From the NCBI GenBank assembly GCA_022749655.1, contig CP094243.1, positions 930,001 through 994,000 on the forward strand: 64,000 nucleotides of DNA. The letters run 5' to 3'. The first letter of the stretch is position 1. Each line of letters begins with the position of its first letter. Positions 62,065-64,000 of this stretch are shown one piece after another. Source of the DNA: Xanthomonas phaseoli pv. phaseoli. Its GTDB lineage: Bacteria > Pseudomonadota > Gammaproteobacteria > Xanthomonadales > Xanthomonadaceae. Made by a program: the position numbers and the translations under genes. The notes below the pieces were generated by a model. It had not been told where the DNA came from and did no database searches. It saw only the letters and a list, made by a program, of their open reading frames with translations.

Positions 62065-63666
62065 ATGACGATGGTCAAGCAATCCACAATGGCGGCGGCA
62101 ATGCTGATCGCGATGCTGGCGGCCGGATGCCAGCGCGCTGCAGCGCCGGCCGCAGCAACGGACGTTGCGGCAAGACCCACCGCGACAGCGCCGGGTACGG
62201 CTGCGCGGCAGCCCGTTGCACACACCCCACCCGGCAATGCCGCAGGCAATCGTTACGGCACGTTGCTGTTCACCCCATGCACGCTGAGCGCCGGCGGTGC
62301 TGCCGGCAATATCGAAGCGCAGTGCGCAAGCCTGCGCGTGCCGGAAAATCCGGCCGCACCGAGCGGGCGCAGCATCGCGTTGAAGATCGCCTGGCTGGAA
62401 AGCGACGCCGGCGGCGGCAGCACGCCGGACCCGGTGTTCTTCATTGCCGGTGGGCCGGGGCAATCGGCCACCGAAGTCGCGGCGATCGTGGACATGGGCC
62501 TGCACGAAGTGCGCAAGCAGCGCGACATCTTTCTGGTCGATCAGCGCGGCACCGGTGGCTCGCATCCGCTGGCGTGTCGCGACGCGGCCGGCAAGCCGCT
62601 GGCGCTGGAGAACAGCAGCCAGGCCACCGCCGAGCAATTGACTGCGTATGCGGCCCGATGTGCCGATGGTCTGCGCAACGACGCCGACCCGCGCTACTAC
62701 ACCACCAGCGAAGCCATCGGCGACCTGGATGCGGTACGCGCAGCACTGGGCGTGCAGACACTGAATTTGATCGGTGCCTCGTACGGCACGCGTGTGGCGC
62801 AGCACTATGCCGCACGTTATCCGCAGCACACGCGCACCGTGGTGATCGATGGCGTGGCGCCGAACGATCTGGTGATCGGCGGCGAGTTCGCGCGCACCTT
62901 CGAAGATGCGATTGCGCTGCAGTCTGCGCAATGCCGCCAGCAGCCTGCATGCGCCAAGCGCTTTCCTGTCGATACCGCCACGCAGTTGCGCCAGGTGGTG
63001 GAGCGGTTGCGGCAGGCACCGGTGGCAGTGGACTACCGCGACCCGCGCACCGGTGGCTTACGCCACGAACAGGTCACTGCCGACACCGTGGCCGGCCTGG
63101 CGTTCGGTTTCTCGTATGCGCCGGAAACCGCATCGTTGTTGCCGTTGGTGCTGGACGAAGCTGCCGCAGGGCGTTACGCCTCGTTGATGGCCTTGGCGCA
63201 GATGAGCGCATCGGGCATGTCCGATCAGATGAATCGCCTGATGCAATGGTCGGTGTTGTGCAGCGAAGATGCCGGGCGCTATCGCCCACCCGCACACCAG
63301 GCCACCACCTTGCTGGGCAACGAGGTCGCCGAGATGTTCTTCGCACCGTGCAAGGTGTGGCCGTCCAAGCCGGCGCCGGCCGCTGCGAGCGCGCCGTTCC
63401 GCTCCATGTTGCCGGTGTTGCTGCTCTCCGGTCAGCTCGACCCGGTCACACCGCCACGCTATGCCGAGCGCGTGCTGCAGGGGCTGCCCAACGGCCGGCA
63501 TGTGATCGCGCCCGGGCAGGGGCATGGCGTGTTCCGGCTGGGCTGCATGCCCAAGGTGCTGAGCCAGTTCATGCAGACCGCCGATGCCAAGGCGCTGGAT
63601 ACCAGCTGCGTTGCCAGCCTCAACACCGTGCCCGCCTTCACCTCGTTCAACGGATGGGAACCATGA
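62065..63666 (+). CDS. Alpha/beta-hydrolase lipoprotein, TAP-like peptidase
   Basis: The 533-aa protein starts with a lipoprotein signal (MLIAMLAAGC, cysteine as lipid anchor) and an Ala/Pro linker. The body is an alpha/beta-hydrolase of the tripeptidyl aminopeptidase-like group, with FFIAGGPGQSATEV, LVDQRGTGGSHPL, nucleophile GASYGTR, LLSGQLDPVTPP (acid) and GQGHG (histidine). The C-terminal TAP-like domain is present. It probably acts in the periplasm on small peptides or esters. AGGAGATAGG precedes the ATG at 62065. An ABC transporter gene follows closely. Confidence 0.87.
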   Translation: MTMVKQSTMAAAMLIAMLAAGCQRAAAPAAATDVAARPTATAPGTAARQPVAHTPPGNAAGNRYGTLLFTPCTLSAGGAAGNIEAQCASLRVPENPAAPSGRSIALKIAWLESDAGGGSTPDPVFFIAGGPGQSATEVAAIVDMGLHEVRKQRDIFLVDQRGTGGSHPLACRDAAGKPLALENSSQATAEQLTAYAARCADGLRNDADPRYYTTSEAIGDLDAVRAALGVQTLNLIGASYGTRVAQHYAARYPQHTRTVVIDGVAPNDLVIGGEFARTFEDAIALQSAQCRQQPACAKRFPVDTATQLRQVVERLRQAPVAVDYRDPRTGGLRHEQVTADTVAGLAFGFSYAPETASLLPLVLDEAAAGRYASLMALAQMSASGMSDQMNRLMQWSVLCSEDAGRYRPPAHQATTLLGNEVAEMFFAPCKVWPSKPAPAAASAPFRSMLPVLLLSGQLDPVTPPRYAERVLQGLPNGRHVIAPGQGHGVFRLGCMPKVLSQFMQTADAKALDTSCVASLNTVPAFTSFNGWEP

Positions 63667-63697
63667 GCCACATCGACCACGCCACGGAGGCGCTTGC

Positions 63698-64000
63698 ATG
63701 ATCGTCGTCGATACCCTGCACAAGTCGTTCAAGACCAAGACCGGGCTGGTGAAAGCCGTCGACGGGGTCAGCTTCAGCGCCGCCGATGGCCAGATCACCG
63801 GGCTGCTCGGCCCCAATGGCGCCGGCAAGACCACCACCTTGCGCATGCTCTACACGTTGATGGCGCCCGACCAGGGCAGCGTGGCCGTGGATGGCGTGGA
63901 TGCCGCCCGCGACCCGGTAACGGTGCGCCGTGCACTCGGGGTGTTGCCGGACGCACGCGGCGTCTACAAGCGCCTGACCGCACGCGAGAACATTGCCTAC
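63698..64000 (+). CDS. ABC transporter ATP-binding protein (NatA-like), truncated by window end
   Basis: The 101 visible residues begin MIVVDTLHKSFKTKTGLVKA and contain Walker A GPNGAGKTTTLRML and the Q-loop region ALGVLPDARGVYKRLTARENIA, the latter typical of NatA-type sodium/drug exporter ATPases. GGAGG lies 7 bases before the ATG at 63698. Between the hydrolase stop (63666) and this start there is only a 12-codon frame (MSHIDHATEALA), too short to call. The permease is expected beyond the window. Confidence 0.88.
   Translation, partial: MIVVDTLHKSFKTKTGLVKAVDGVSFSAADGQITGLLGPNGAGKTTTLRMLYTLMAPDQGSVAVDGVDAARDPVTVRRALGVLPDARGVYKRLTARENIAY

Overview
The window looks like a chromosomal segment of a Xanthomonas species (Gammaproteobacteria, Xanthomonadaceae). 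The case rests on the high GC content, a xanthomonadin (brominated aryl-polyene) pigment locus that includes the chorismatase gene xanB2, an sRNA downstream of polA that looks like Xanthomonas sX13, and GTAGGAGCG-type palindromic repeats. The species cannot be fixed from the sequence alone.

Layout. 1-5.2 kb: 3' end of polA, the sX13-like sRNA, hemF, and two small genes sitting between two inverted copies of a MITE-like repeat, next to a dihydroorotase remnant. 5.2-7.6 kb: a secreted dipeptidyl peptidase IV. 8.1-26.1 kb: the pigment locus. It holds an aryl AMP-ligase, XanB2, two flavoproteins of halogenase type, an acyl carrier protein, two hotdog dehydratases, a ketoreductase, a ketosynthase with a partner lacking the active-site cysteine, two acyltransferases, a LolA-like protein, an MMPL exporter and a GT2 glycosyltransferase. 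Together they can release 3-hydroxybenzoate from chorismate, load it on the carrier protein, extend it to a polyene, halogenate it, and attach and export it. The start of the exporter gene is triplicated in tandem. 26.3-33.9 kb: YcgL, a very large ankyrin membrane protein, a GH15 glycosidase and zwf with a histone-H1-like tail. 34-35.7 kb: palindromic and tandem repeats split by an IS3-family (IS407-type) element. 35.7-44.4 kb: Kef-type antiporter, alpha-carbonic anhydrase, MgtE, a Pat-like protein acyltransferase and a DUF475 membrane protein. 45-51.9 kb: nrdA, nrdB, a lower-GC two-gene insert (DUF3800 plus a PBECR-like nuclease), a flavodoxin-thioredoxin fusion, a small membrane protein and a thioesterase. 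52-53.8 kb: a second copy of the IS inserted into a membrane-protein gene. 54-64 kb: panE with an ABC-2 transporter, ferredoxin reductase, a nickel/cobalt-type CDF exporter with its RcnR-like repressor, a GH39 glycosidase, a membrane protein/XRE pair with a palindromic operator, a TAP-like lipoprotein hydrolase and the start of an ABC ATPase.

At least 15 conserved reading frames or repeats carry one-base (once possibly two-base) indels, mostly in short homopolymers. In each case a one-step correction gives a length divisible by three and a normal-looking protein. They fall in housekeeping genes (hemF, zwf), pigment genes and one of the two IS copies. Uncorrected sequencing or assembly error explains this density better than gene decay, so these genes are listed as frameshifted CDS. 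The IS-interrupted gene at 52-53.8 kb is a genuine disruption, with a 4-bp target duplication. The items most worth following are the 217-bp triplication, the DUF3800/PBECR-like insert, the IS disruption, the zwf tail and the flavodoxin-thioredoxin fusion.
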